Assembly: GCF_019059575.1 (NCBI RefSeq)
Contig: NW_024881561.1
Location: forward strand, 496,001 to 560,000
Direction of reading: 5' to 3'
DNA from: Amphibalanus amphitrite
Taxonomy: Eukaryota > Arthropoda > Thecostraca > Balanomorpha > Balanidae
Length of the DNA stretch: 64,000 bases
Positions 12,720-24,537 of the stretch are shown here, piece after piece; within the stretch, counting starts at the first letter, position 1; every line of letters begins with the position of its first letter. The position numbers and the translations under genes were made by a program. The notes beneath the pieces are model-generated. The model saw nothing but the letters and a program-made list of their open reading frames with translations, made no database searches and was not told the DNA's origin.

Positions 12720-12931
12720 TTGGCATGTTTTTCAACTTAGTCGTTCTATTGCACATAGTTGATGTCTTGCCTGTGAAAACTGCCACAAATGAACGTGCAT
12801 TCAGCACAATGAATGAAGTATCTATACCTACCAAAACTATCTACGCTCTACGATGCATAAAACACGTCTTTGGTCTTAACGGATTGATCCTACTTTACGT
12901 GCATCATGGCATCTATATGGATTACGATTAA
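12720..12931 (+). pseudogene. hAT transposase C-terminal relic
   Basis: A short open stretch contains the pattern LPVKTATNERAFSTMNE, close to the start of the hAT C-terminal dimerisation domain, in which a Pro-Val-Ser/Thr-Ala segment is followed by ER-FS. No upstream catalytic region or BED finger is readable, and the frame merges upstream into the minisatellite. It lies inside the 8-bp-TSD-flanked hAT element, which supports the identification. Non-functional. Confidence 0.6.
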
Positions 12932-13584
12932 GTATTGTCAACAGGTTCGGGCGCAACAGCAGGCATCTGAAGTTTCGGTGATTGAAACTGGTTATGTGAG
13001 TACACTGTATGCATCTGTGAGAAGGCTATGAAGGCTGGTCTGAGGTAATTTGGATGATGTTTACGCATCTCGCGCTCCGGTATCAATCCGATACGGTGAT
13101 CTGGTGCGTAGATATGCCACCGCCAATAAACTTTTATACATCGACACCCATGAGCCAAGCTTTCTGTACAGTTTGTGTGGCAGCGGCCCGACCAAACCTT
13201 AGGTATTTTTTACACCTTCAAATTTGGTAAAAGAGCGAGAGGAGCTTTGAACAGTGATCGTATAAAAGGCGTGCCTAAAAAGCGGAGGAAAAGGTTGTTT
13301 TCAAAAATTTCGCGCGCCTTCGGCGCAGCATTTCAAGAACACTTGACCTTTTGTGACCTGGAGTATAAAGAATACACACGATGCAAAATCAATGCAGCAC
13401 GACCTATACGAGGTTACGCAAAAAAAAAACTGGTGGCATGGTAAAAAACGCCTCCCAACCCCCCAACCCCCACTGAGCGATTTTTTATCTCGCGACCGTA
13501 TGGCGCCCTCCTTGGGTGAGGTGGCGCCCTCCAAACCCTTGGCCCCCCCCTTCGCGATTTTCTAAATACGCCGCTGGCCCGGTG

Positions 13585-16361
13585 CCGTTCCACAAATGTC
13601 AGCGACCAGCGGCGTCTGCAGTGACTGGTCGCCGGCCCTGTCACCGTTCACTGGTCACTGATCAGTGGTCAGCCGGGTCTGCTGTGATCTGGGACTCCGC
13701 TGTCGGTCACGGCATTTAGAGCTGGTGGAGAGGCCCCGAGCACTCCTAACGCGCGCTGAAGGAGTAAGCACTGAACAGCCTATAGACTTTGCTTTACTCC
13801 TTTAGGCGCTCTTGCTGGCTGCTCGGGTCCGTCTGCCTGTCTAGTGTCTATCTGTGTCGTTATCTATCTGTCTGTTGTGTTCTTACTGGAAAAACACGAC
13901 GCCTTCTTCACCATGGGCAGCCCTGGAGACGAACCGAGTGCTGTCCGCCTCGGTCACGGGCTGACTGGTGGAACGCGACTGGGTGTCCTGTCAGACCGGA
14001 CTGGCGCCTGGGGCCCCGCAGGGTCCGGCCGCTGCCGCCGCGCCTGCCGCCGGCTGGCTGTCAGGGAGGCTCCGCGGGCGATCGAACGGTCGTGCCGGTC
14101 CCGCCGACCGCCGGGGGTGCCAGCTGTGGGCCGCCGTCTGCCGACTGCAGCTGCCAACACAGGCACGGAGCGCCGGCCGGCCCGAGCGGCGGCTGACCGG
14201 GACGGACCGAGCCCAGGCAGACTGGACAGACTCAGCGCCGTCCGCTGGCGACCGCGCTGCACGTGCTCCCGATCGAAGAGCATTGCCAAAGGCATAGAGG
14301 GCAATGCTGGATGCAAAGCAGCTCGGTTGTTTAATGGACCGAACTGAAGCCAGGCGGGAATTCCACCTGATGTAATTGATTCACCTACTTTCTTCCGTAA
14401 CGGAAGCTTCAAATGGTGTGATTATGGAATGAGTGCTATACCAGCAACTGTGTCGCGTTACGCCTCCAGTCGCTGTGCCTCTGACGCAGCGCCTCCACTT
14501 GTGGCGCAGTATGGCTCCACTGTCTGTCAGTACCGCGGTGCCTCCACTGCCGCTGTGGCGCAGCGCCTCAATTGCCGCTGGCTGTGACACAGCTCACACC
14601 TCCATTGGCTGTGTCGGTGCGCTGACCATCGATTGTCGGCGCGGCTGCTGTTGATGGCTGGATGGTGCCTAGCAGCCCCCGCCGGTCGGTCGGGCGCGCC
14701 TCCGGACGACACAGCACTGCCCAAGGTCGCCCAACTGTATAAGACGTGCTCACAGGGCTGGGAGTCGGCGGCGGCGCTCGTAGAACGAAACCATTGCACA
14801 GCGCCTGTGATGCGTGGGGCCTGAATGCCCGCCGAGCGATTGCTCCATATGATTGTTTTTTATGTTGACCTGATTTGTTGCCAAAGCATTACGGTCTGTT
14901 TTATCTCTGCCCATGTTGGTTGAGTTTAATCGTGTTCAACGGAGCCTTAAATAGGTATCTGTCTCAAACTGCGGCACGAATTCCAGCCAGACTTTATCCA
15001 TTGTCCGTAATGTTGAGAGAGCTGGCTGACTTCCTGTTTTCACCATCAGCGATTACAGGAATATAAATGTAGCTTTAATTAAATGGAACGTTGATTTTTT
15101 TGCTTTCCATGCCATCTATTTCATTCATTCATTCATTCATTCATTCATTCATTCATTCATTCATTCATTCAGTCATTCGTTCCATCTTATTAATTCATTC
15201 GCCCATTTTTCCATCCATTCATTCGCTTACTGGACATTTGAAACACTTCACTGCAATGACGATGGACACTGCTACGCCCGATGTACTTGGACAGTTTTAA
15301 GTTTTCTTACGTCGATCGGATCACATTTTAGACACTTTCGATGCCTACTATCTTATGCTAGCTCGGCGTAGTCGGCACGCGTTTATTGAGTCAAGAGCGT
15401 AGTCGCACAGCGTTGGCGCTATCTCCAGCGTTTGGACTTCGGTCCTACGTTGGCTTCACGGGCTTGTGATTTACACCATCACCGGTTTCGTTGGACCCGC
15501 ATGGCTGGCCATTCTGATCAGCGGTATGCGATAAAGCTCGGACGGTCGAAGATGGTCACTGGTCAGCGACCGAGGTAGCCGCTCGGCTGTGAGTGTATGT
15601 ACTTCTGGCTTCATCATAACTGTGCGTATATCGGAGCAGCAAATGGAAGGAAAATAATGTGTAATATATTATTTTAGTTCCAGACTTGCAGCACTTGATC
15701 CTTCCAACACATCGTCATTAGGAAGATCGTTCCTGCTGAGTTCCACACCATAACAATCCCGCCAGTGGTTGCCTATTCCATGACCTCAGCTCTCCGGGAG
15801 CGGTGCCGCTGCACCATGCCACGGCACCGGCCGGGCCCCTGTCCTGTGTCCACGGCGCCCCCGTCCTGCCTTCCCAGACAGGCCACGTGACCAGGCTGCA
15901 CGGCCGTCCGCGGGCCGCGCGGCCGATCACGTGACCGGGCCGGAAGCCGTACACCCTGTGGCTGATGGTGACGATGTGGCTGGCTAACAGCGCCGGCCGG
16001 CGGGTCAGGAGGAGGCGGCTGGCGGCAGCGGAGCGTCCAGCGGCACCGGTTTTCACTTACAGCAAGCAACATCGGACGGTGCCCTCTAAATACCTACTCG
16101 TACTTAGTGACAATGTTGGGAATGTGTAGGAAGCCACCGTCGCTCGATGAGCAAACGGGTATGAGAGGGCGAACTCTTGGCACCGGGCTAGGCTGACCGA
16201 CCTGTGGAATGTTCACCGCTCAATTGATTAGACGAGACATGTGACAGTGCACACCACATTGACATATGACGGTTGTCTATATACTCTGAGGCACACGGCC
16301 CAGAGCTACAGAGACATCGGCATTCAATGCAGTGCTTCTGCTGAGCCAGGTGGTCCAATGT
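13585..16361. other. Non-coding stretch
   Basis: No gene supported. A GC-rich island at about 13,920-14,280 and another at about 15,780-16,050 contain low-complexity open frames without domains. An ATTC microsatellite is listed separately. Confidence 0.4.
15120..15171 (+). repeat. ATTC tetranucleotide microsatellite
   Basis: About twelve uninterrupted ATTC units with degenerate units on the right side. Confidence 0.95.
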
Positions 16362-16365
16362 TTAA

Positions 16366-17371
16366 CCCGCGCACCGACGGGGGTCTGCGCCAACTTAGTA
16401 CCGACGGGGGGGGGGGGGCGGATGACCGCCCCCCCCCCCTGAGATCTCGAGAACGAAGCAAGATAGCGACAAGCGGTAAACGGCATCGGATACGCACGGT
16501 CAAGATCTACAATTTTTACTAAGGTCATTTTCAGGTCAGGTCAAAGATGACGTCACAGGAGTCGAAAAAGTCAAAATGGCGGCGCTAAATATGGAGAGAG
16601 TTTTTCTCAAATAACTTTCGAATTAGTCAAGATAGGAACAAACTAAGGGCATCATCGTGATTCCTCTCGTCAATCCGCATCGAATGATATATATGTTGAC
16701 CTCGAAAGGTCAAGGTCAAAGGTTGACCTCAGGTCACGTGACCTCGAGGTCATCATGTATATCATTCGATGCGTCTTGACGAGCTGAACACAATGAGACC
16801 ATCCACGCGTCTGTATCTTGTTCCTGTACGGAGTTATTGGCCAAAAACCTTTGGTGACCTTTGATGACGTCACATGACCTCACAGCTGCCCAACAGCAAA
16901 ACAGACCTCAAGGTACTGAAGGTTGATCGTATATGAAGTCATGTATGGTATATGGGGCCATTCCGACCCGTTTTAGTGGTAAAAACAGGGAGTTGATTTT
17001 TCCCCCATTGACTTATAATGGGGAGGTCGCGAAATTGACCTGACCTTAGGTCACCGATATCAAAATTCCGAGATATACAAATTGTAGCTACTAATGACCT
17101 AATAACATCCTGCGACTTTCAAAGGCCTCCGACATCTACTGTAGCTCTGGCACGGTGACAAAGTTGCAAAAAAGTGACTTGAGGTTGGGTCATTCAAAGT
17201 GACCTGGTGACCTGACCTTGAAAGGTAGGAGGTTCAAACTTGCACACCATGTGTAAAATTGATAAGGGAATAGTCATACCAACTTTCGCGGCGCTACGCG
17301 CCGCGGTTTTCCCGCTATTCGCGAAAAACCTCAGGGGGCGGATATCCGCCCCCCCCCCGTCGGTGCGCGGG
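16366..17371. mobile_element. piggyBac-type non-autonomous element (1,006 bp)
   Basis: Flanked by TTAA on both sides (16362-16365 and 17372-17375). TIRs begin CCCGCGCACCGACGGGGG on the left and end CCCCCGTCGGTGCGCGGG on the right. TTAA target sites with CCC...GGG ends are the signature of the piggyBac superfamily. No transposase frame is present. The interior is unusually rich in AGGTCA/TGACCT words, several as inverted or everted pairs near 16.69-16.76 kb. A second near-inverted pair (TCGAATGATATA and TATATCATTCGATG) flanks that cluster. Confidence 0.85.
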
Positions 17372-17520
17372 TTAAGCGTTGAGGCAATGCCGGAGTTTGA
17401 TGAACGTCTTGGTCATTGGGTTCGAGCGTTCTAAATATCCATCAACATTCATGGAATGATGTAGCGACTTTGGGAAGACCATAGATATCTACTATAATGT
17501 GGACCTAGATGCATTGATAT

Positions 17521-17914
17521 TAGAGGTGGCAAAATGTGGACCCGAGGACCCGGTCCAAAGAACCAGTCTGGACCCATATGGGTCCAGACCGGTTTCTGAA
17601 AAATTTATTACGGGTCCAACCGGGTCCTACCATAAACTATACATCTTGCACACTACACATTATTGCAAAATATGAAGTGAATGAAGTGAATGATTCTTTG
17701 CACACAGTAGCTCATGAGTATTCCCAGTGGGAAATAGGCTGTTTTACATGATGCAACTAATGATACCTACAAGTAGTTTGTATTAATTGACTTTTGGGGA
17801 ACGGGTCCAACTGGTTCCGATTACAACTAAGACCGGGTCCGACTGGTTCCAGAAATGTCCAGCCGGGTCTGGTTCGAGTCTGGTTCCCAAAATTTTCATC
17901 TTTTGCCACCTCTA
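17521..17914. mobile_element. hAT-type MITE (394 bp)
   Basis: TIRs TAGAGGTGGCAAAA and TTTTGCCACCTCTA are flanked by perfect 8-bp duplications ATTGATAT (17513-17520 and 17915-17922). The interior contains several GGGTCC/GGACCC words in both orientations. No coding content. Confidence 0.92.
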
Positions 17915-18299
17915 ATTGATATTTCCATGGCTTCATGAGTCGTCTCTTAGCTGCGATTATATTTTCTTTCACCACAATATGGAGTAGCAGAGAGGCTGTC
18001 CATCATGGCCTTCACCTCTGTCACCCGGGGCCCGAGTTAGGCAGCTGCTGAGCGCGGTGCCAGTGTGGGCCGGCTGCCACCTCCCTCCGGGTGACCTGGA
18101 TAGGTGCCGCCCACTGCCGCCACTGGCTCTGTCGGTGTCGGCACGGCCAGGGCGGGGCCGGGCCCACCGCAGCCGCCGCCGCCGCCCGGTGTGCAGTGGG
18201 CTGCCAGCAGCGCCGACCACGGCGCCAGTCCCCGCCTCACCGCCCGGCCGACTGGTCCGAGAGCCGACCTTGGCCTGCGCCGCGGCACTGACCGGCGAC

Positions 18300-18545
18300 C
18301 GCGCCCTGCGGCCGGCTGACCTGTCAGGTCGGTCCCTGCGGCTGGCTGACCCGCGGTCACTGACCGCTCCCTGCGCCCTGCGGCCGGCTGACCCGTCAGT
18401 CTGCTGACCTGGGGGGGGGGGGGGGAGGGCAGTGCGCGCGCCACTGACCGCTCCTCCAGTCGGCTGACCCTGGGGGGGGGGGGGAGGGGGGCACCACTAA
18501 CTGCTCCGTGCGGCCGGCCCGGCTGACCCGTCAGTCTGCTGACCT
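18300..18545 (+). repeat. CGGCCGGCTGACC tandem repeat with poly-G tracts
   Basis: Several degenerate copies of a unit around GCGGCCGGCTGACCCGTCAG, two of them interrupted by long G runs near 18,411 and 18,472. Confidence 0.75.
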
Positions 18546-19100
18546 ACGATGTCAATAGGAAACATCAGTTTGTTTCTTTTTAATCAATTTCGCGCCTTTG
18601 CGTGCCTTCTTTTACCAGAGATGGAAACGTAGATAGCTTAAGTTCTTAGTTACAGAATTGGTCCAACACAAACAACACTCGATGGTGTAGTTGGAATGTC
18701 AATGTTCAATTTCGGTGCTTCATCTGGTAAACGCCAGTACATTATCGGGTCCGGCGAGGTTTCAATAAACGATCGAAGTTGTCACGCCCTTTATCAGCAC
18801 GAGCACGTAGGAAGGTGCAGATGGAAGGTTTTGATTGAACATTTCCGTTGATTCCATCGGCTCATACCTTCCCACACCGTTATGGAAACGGCCGACCTGA
18901 CAACGACCAACTGTGTGGCGTAATGGTGCGGGCAGTCGAGCGCTCGCTCCTGGACCGTCCAGGCGGGAAGAAAGTCGCTGAGCTGCACTGCTGCACGGCT
19001 CACACGCTGCCGGAAAACCCACCTCTGGGACCATCCGGATGGTGCAGTGGCGGCCCGAGTCCGCTGCGACCGTCCTACTGGCCGGTCGGCCGGGCTGCTC

Positions 19101-19170
19101 TGCCCCCGCTGTAACTGGTCTGCCCCCGCTGTAACTGGTCTGCCTCCGCTGTAACTGGTCTGCCCCGCTC
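19101..19170 (+). repeat. 20-bp minisatellite
   Basis: Three to four copies of TGCCCCCGCTGTAACTGGTC, period 20. Confidence 0.9.
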
Positions 19171-20337
19171 CACAGCTGTTACCTACTGTGGATGATCCGC
19201 TGTCCCTGCCGCCTCTCTATCCCGCTGCTGCATCCGTCCACTGCTAGTCGCTGATAACCTCAGGCGAGGTCGGCTTCCCGCTGTTCTTTACATGTCATTC
19301 TGCGATCCAGGGACTGTGGGTGCGCTGGCTCCCGCAGTGGGCGCTGTTTTTCATATCCCCTGCAGAGCGGGCCCGAGGGACCAGGCCGTCACCCACCTCG
19401 AGCATTGACGCCCCTTCTCATTCTTTATGGGTGCCCCCGCTCAGTGGGTCCTGGGTCCCCAGCCCTTTCCCTTCCACTCTTGGTCCTCACTGGCGCCCCT
19501 GCCCGGTCCTCACGGACGGCCTCGGTCCTCACGGGAGTGCAGATTGTGCCCCGCTCTCGGTCGTGCAGCTGCGCTCAGCTAGAGCTCGTGACTGCTAATG
19601 CAGCATCTGACTGCCCGCTGCAGCCGGCGGCTGGTCCGGTCCGGGATCGTCTGTCTGCACTCTGCAGGCCGGAGGAGGGGCCGGTTCGGTGCCGGCCGGA
19701 GGAGCCGACCCGTCCGCCCTCCCTCCTACCGCGCCGGACTGGCGGCGGCGGCCGGCCGCTGCTGCCCGCGCCGCTGACGGCCGCTCGGCCGGCCGACTCA
19801 CCAGCCAGCGAAGGTCAGCCGAGCGGAGCGGCGCGGCGCACCAGGCGCGGGGCGGCCACCTGCCTGCAGTGCCGCCCGGCGCTCCGAGCCAGTGCAGAGC
19901 CGCCACGGCGCGCGCACAGCGAGTTTAGAGTCGAGAGTCGCCCCGGCGCGGCGCCATGGAGCGCGGCGCTGCGTGGGAGATGCCCCGCCCCGTCCTTTCG
20001 CCCGAAGGAGGTAGAGGGGGATTGTGGTGAGGTTGAGGTCGAATGAAGGGCATGGCTCATTCGGATGATTGACTGAAATTTTTTAGGAGCATCGTTGCTC
20101 TGCTGTCTTGACGCGGTTTGAATCTGATCCGGATGGTTTAGGAGGTAGATTTTAGCTGGGAAGACAGCGGACCTCCGCGGGTCGCAGCCCATCTCAGTGC
20201 AGAGTTTGGATTCGGGCGCGGTCTCGGCTGCGGCGCCAACTGGGCGTGGCGTGGCACGACGGCCGTCGGCGGTCAGGCGGCGCCGACGGCGCCAACAACC
20301 GCCGTCTGTATCACCGGCCAGGGAGCCGACCGAGCCG

Positions 20338-20436
20338 ACTCGAGAGCCAGCCAGCCAGTCAGACGGCCAGCCAGCCAGCCAACCAGCCGGTCAGACGGCC
20401 AGCCAGCCAGCCAGCCAGCCGGTCAGACGGCCAGAC
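20338..20436 (+). repeat. CCAG-rich repeat
   Basis: CCAG tetranucleotides punctuated by GTCAGACGG words. It ends next to a donor-like GTGACG|GTGAGC. Confidence 0.85.
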
Positions 20437-20872
20437 AGTGACGGTGAGCGCCCTCGGCTGGCGGTGAGCGCCCCTCCTCGGCTGGCGGGCGCCCCTCCTC
20501 GGCCGTCGCTGCTCGGAGCGCGCCGCCGTATCGGCCGGGGCCGGGGCCAGAGTCCGCCGACTGCACTCCGGCGCCGCTCGATCCGGTCTCCGCGCTGCTG
20601 TGGCGGCGTGACGTCAGCCAGCGGCGGCGCCGGCTGTCGGGCGGGCGGTCGCACTCCACAGTGAGCCAGCAGCGGCTGTCGGCCGGGCCACTCCAGCGGC
20701 GGTGGTCGGTCGTACCGCACCTGACGGAGCCGCGCCCGCCGCCACCGCCGTCATTAGAGAGATACCGGCGCGGCGTGTGCGGCTCAGCGGAGCGCCGCCA
20801 CAGCTCTGCCGGCGGAAACACCCGGTGGCCGCTGAGGCGCTCCATTGGCCATGCTCCCCAGTCCCCGAACGA

Positions 20873-20972
20873 AGGGTTACGAAAGGAGGGCTACGAGGGT
20901 TACGAAGAGGAGGGTTGCGAGGGTTACGAAGAGGAGGGTTGCGAGGGTTACGAAGAGGAGGGTTGCGAGGGT
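20873..20972 (+). repeat. 24-bp minisatellite
   Basis: About four copies of a unit containing GAGGGTTACGAAGAGGAGGG. The period is a multiple of three, so a frame reads through it as a Gly-Tyr-Glu-Glu repeat, but nothing else supports a gene. Confidence 0.85.
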
Positions 20973-21659
20973 GAAACGAAAACCTCTGCGCTGCACGATG
21001 AGTTTAACTCTGTCACCGCCACAAATGCCAGATCTTCTCGAGACCACCGATTTGGTTTCAATGTCAAATAGCTGTGAAAAAGGTACCTACATTGACGATA
21101 GTTTAACATGTCTGGTTTCAATGGCCTGAAAAAGAAAACGGGGAAACGCTTTGATGTAGTTGCTGTTCATTTAATAGGTACTTATGTACCTAAATATTAT
21201 TGGCACAAATGACTATTTAATATGGAGATTCAATATGTTGACACTATTGTCGTGAACGGGATATTGCATTATTATCAGATAAGTTGATAAATTTAGCTTT
21301 TCTGTGCATTTTCTGCATAAACCCTCCTGCAGTTATGGCTTCTCAGTCCTAGCTCCTAATCATTTCCCAAATAATCAATAGGTACCGGTGTCAGAATCGA
21401 CTTCATTTTCAGCTGCCTGCCAGCTCGGTCCAGTGGGGGACGAACTGATGTCCCGGTGTCTGGCTGGATATGGGACGGCCTTTATGACAGCTCTGAGCTA
21501 GGAGTGGAGTGTGGATACCTATCTGAGAAAGTGCTGACACACAACCGCTGGGAGTGGCGGCCGTCCCAAGACGCCGAGCCGAGCGCCCAGGCTGTCCGAG
21601 CCGCCGTGATCGTGCAGCTCCGTGCTCTTAGACCGTCGAATGCGATCGATGGTTTTGCA

Positions 21660-21750
21660 GACGGTAGCGATGGCACTGTGACGGTAGCGATGACACTGTG
21701 TCGGTAGCGATGACACTGTGTCGGTAGCGATGACACTGTCGGTAGCAGCG
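21660..21750 (+). repeat. 20-bp minisatellite
   Basis: Four copies of a CGGTAGCGATGACACTGTGT-like unit. Confidence 0.88.
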
Positions 21751-22358
21751 ATATCGGTGTCAGTGGCAACGACGGGCCATCGTTCGTATAGTGAGGCCGG
21801 CGCCTCCAGGAACGGTGCCGTCAGCTGGACGCTTGGTCCACTACCAGCGATCGACCACCGTGACTGAGCAGCTGGTCGGTCAGTGGATCGGTCAGTTGAT
21901 CGGTCAGTGGATCGGTCACCACGACCGACCAAACGCCAGTGACGCCAGTGGCCGGCCAGCCGACCGACTGACCGGCCGACAGACCGAACGACTGACGACC
22001 GGCTCCCACCGACAACCGACCCGACTTTTCCTGACCGCTCACCGGCAGCCCTCTGTTGTGTGATGGGAAGCAGACTACTGACCTGACCTGACCTTAACTG
22101 ACCTGACTCACCCTCATATTTTTACTTTGTCTTCTCTGCAAAGTACGCCTGAATATTAAGCATTGAGACATATTGACCTCATTAGACATTAAGCCGCGCA
22201 ATGATCTGAGCCGGTCTCATGACAAAGCCTATCGAATACGGCGAGTCAATTTCCCATACCTGCTACATTGCATGATTAAATCGAGACATCCAGGCATTTT
22301 AATGGCACGTGCACTGTACCACACTTTTCAAAGTTTAATGCAGTGCTTTAATATTGCC

Positions 22359-22406
22359 AGCCGTGTGGTTCAAGGGGTGTGGTTAAACGCGTTGAACCAC
22401 ACGGCT
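22359..22406. repeat. Perfect 15-bp inverted repeat (hairpin)
   Basis: AGCCGTGTGGTTCAA and TTGAACCACACGGCT are separated by 18 bases. Perfect pairing of 15 bp. Whether it is the tip of a transposon or a transcribed hairpin cannot be told from this window. Confidence 0.85.
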
Positions 22407-22481
22407 GCTGACGTCACTATCAATTATAGTTGTGAGCTTTTTGGCAGGTATGGGAAACACCTTCCAGCCCTCAGGCCAGGA

Positions 22482-22578
22482 ATTCAATAAATGTCACCTC
22501 GCTTTTTTAGCGAAAAGCACCTCGGGCCTAACGGCCCTCGGAGTTTTCGCTAAAAAACCTCGGTGACATTTATTGAAT
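22482..22578. repeat. 97-bp near-palindrome (hairpin)
   Basis: Both arms begin ATTCAATAAATGTCACC when read inward and share TTTTTTAGCGAAAA and GGGCC blocks, with a four-base centre (TAAC). The palindrome is nearly complete across 97 bp and starts 75 bp after the hairpin at 22359-22406. Confidence 0.85.
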
Positions 22579-23339
22579 CATCCCGGCCCCGGGCAGGAAT
22601 ATATTGTTCCACTTAAATAAGACATGCAGTCATGCCGCTCAGGCCAGGCCGGCTCTGGTCACTGGTGACCCTCGACTGGTCAGACTGTGTCCTGTTTATC
22701 CCGGAGCGGTCTGGCGGCTGGCCGAGCGTGCTGCTGTCAGTGCTCAGCCTCGCCGGCTGTCGGCTGCCCCGGCCAGCCCGCCGCTATACGGCCTCCGACG
22801 AGCCGCGTCGCTCCTCTGCCCGGCCCGTCCATACGTGCGTCAGCATCCGTGGACCGTGGAATGACGTCCGGACGGCCGAGAGCCGCCGTGACCGGGACCG
22901 GTGAGCCGCCTCGGCGGTCTCAGGCTCGCAGCCGATCTGGCTATGATGTGATATTATCTCTGCTGTTGAGGTATACCAGTAGGTACTGGCAGTGGCGGCA
23001 TTTTGCCCTGGGACCCCGGCATTCTTTAACAATTGGTCCCTGCAGGCGGTCTTATTATTCCGGTTTTCCTGCCAAGAGTTCGGTTCCAAACGTATCCCAC
23101 TTACAGCACCCCGGTGGGTGGTATTTAATGTTGCTATACCAGGCCATGGAGTTTCCTCAGATGCTTTCCTGCCAAGGTCTTGGCTTTCTCTGCTGATGGG
23201 TTTACTTATTGCTAAAAGGCTGAAGCTCTGTATATTCCCCCTGAGGACCTTACGTACTCTGTTGAAATCGAGATATTCCCCGTCAGGCCCCGAATGTCTC
23301 CGTTGAACCCTGCCCTCGCTGACACATCTCTGTCCCTCT

Positions 23340-23625
23340 GAGCGCTGATTGCGGAGTGCTGAAGTCCGACCGATGCGTTCTGCTCAGTGCTGGGGTCCGA
23401 CCGGAGTGCTGAGTGCTGAGTGCTGAGGTCCGTCCGGTGTACTCTGCGTAGATCTGGGTACTGAGGTCCGTGCTGAGTGCCGAGCGCTGAGCCCCGGTGG
23501 AGTACTCTGCTCAGATCTGAGTGCCGAGCGTTGAGGTCCGCGCCCCGGAGTGCTGAGTGCTGAGCGCTGAGGTCCGGCCGGCGGGCTGAGTGCTGAGTGC
23601 TGAGGTCCGGACGGAGGCCACGAGT
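23340..23625 (+). repeat. GTGCTGAG/GTCCG degenerate repeat
   Basis: Many copies of GTGCTGAGTGCTGAGGTCCG-type units with irregular spacing. Confidence 0.85.
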
Positions 23626-24537
23626 GCCGCTGTCAGCTGGCGGCCGGCCGACCGCGGCTGTGTCGTCACGCTCGGCCGGGGCCGCTGCGGCGCGGCGCGG
23701 CGCGGCTCAGGTGTGCCGAGCCGGAGCGGCGCCCGGCCGGCTGTGGCAGTCGCCCGGTCGTCCTCGGAGGCGGCTCGAGTGGCCCGCCGAGCACCTGAGC
23801 GGCCGTATCGACCCCGCGGCCGCCGCCAGCCAGCCCGCGGCCGCAGACGGCGTGTGATGACCGGTCTGATCGGACCGAGCACGCGCCAGACGCCTGTTCC
23901 CCGATAGCGGTGGCAATGGGATGTCGCCGCTCAGTGCTCACGCATAATCGCTGCTTGGAACTGCCTGCATTAGATGTTTTGTTTGCATTTTCCTTTTTCC
24001 TTCTGTTCCCTTGATGTAATTTCTTTAGAAGGATCTCATAAAAGAAGTGACTGTGTCGAAGTAGGTAGTCCATCGTTGGGCGATGACCGCTCACCATTCC
24101 CGACTGGGTCTCTCGTATCCACTGTTTGGCACACGTGACCGTGGCGGCGGTGGAGGGGCGCATCGATTCCCTCACATGCACGCTCACAGGGGCACGTCCT
24201 GTGGTCGTGTTGGCGCTCACCGGACGCTGCTCAGTGGTGGGGTACCCGGCCCGGTAGTGGGGGTACCCGGTATGGGGCACTGCTGAGTGTTATTTCGTAG
24301 AAATGTCTCTCTCCTGTTACAAACGAGCGACTGGTGAGCTGGCCTCTGGGACGCCCGATTGTCCCAAGAAGTGGCTGGACGGTGTGTCGCAACGGCTGGG
24401 TGCCGGGCGGGGTGTTATCGGCGGCCGTCGCGCTGCCGGCCGGCGGACCCGGAGAGCCGGCCGATAACGGTATCTGCCGGCCCGCGGCGCGGCACCCTCG
24501 GCTGACGCCGCCTCTGTCTTGCTCACAGGCGACTGAC

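Larger units (their letters stand above)
11601..13576 (+). mobile_element. Decayed hAT transposon with internal minisatellite (1,976 bp)
   Basis: The ends are CAGGGGCGTAGGCAG on the left and TACGCCGCTG on the right, whose complement is CAGCGGCGTA. Perfect 8-bp duplications GCCCGGTG flank it at 11593-11600 and 13577-13584. Inside are a perfect short hairpin with GGCGCC arms (about 11669-11702), a long degenerate GCGCCCTCC minisatellite, and a + strand peptide relic (about 12735-12815) reading LPVKTATNERAFSTMN. That relic resembles the C-terminal dimerisation region of hAT transposases (an LPVSTA.ER.FST-like pattern). This supports descent from an autonomous hAT element that has lost most of its coding region. 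Confidence 0.85.
17923..24528. other. Non-coding, GC-rich stretch upstream of the zinc-finger gene
   Basis: No gene supported. Very GC-rich blocks (about 18,010-18,540, 19,600-20,040, 20,200-20,860, 22,700-22,910 and 23,590-23,870) alternate with AT-richer sequence and tandem repeats. Donor-like words follow GC-rich blocks, for example GTGACG|GTGAGCGCC near 20,440 and GACCG|GTGAGCC near 22,900. These would fit alternative non-coding first exons for the gene starting at 24,538, but only transcripts can show that. Confidence 0.35.
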
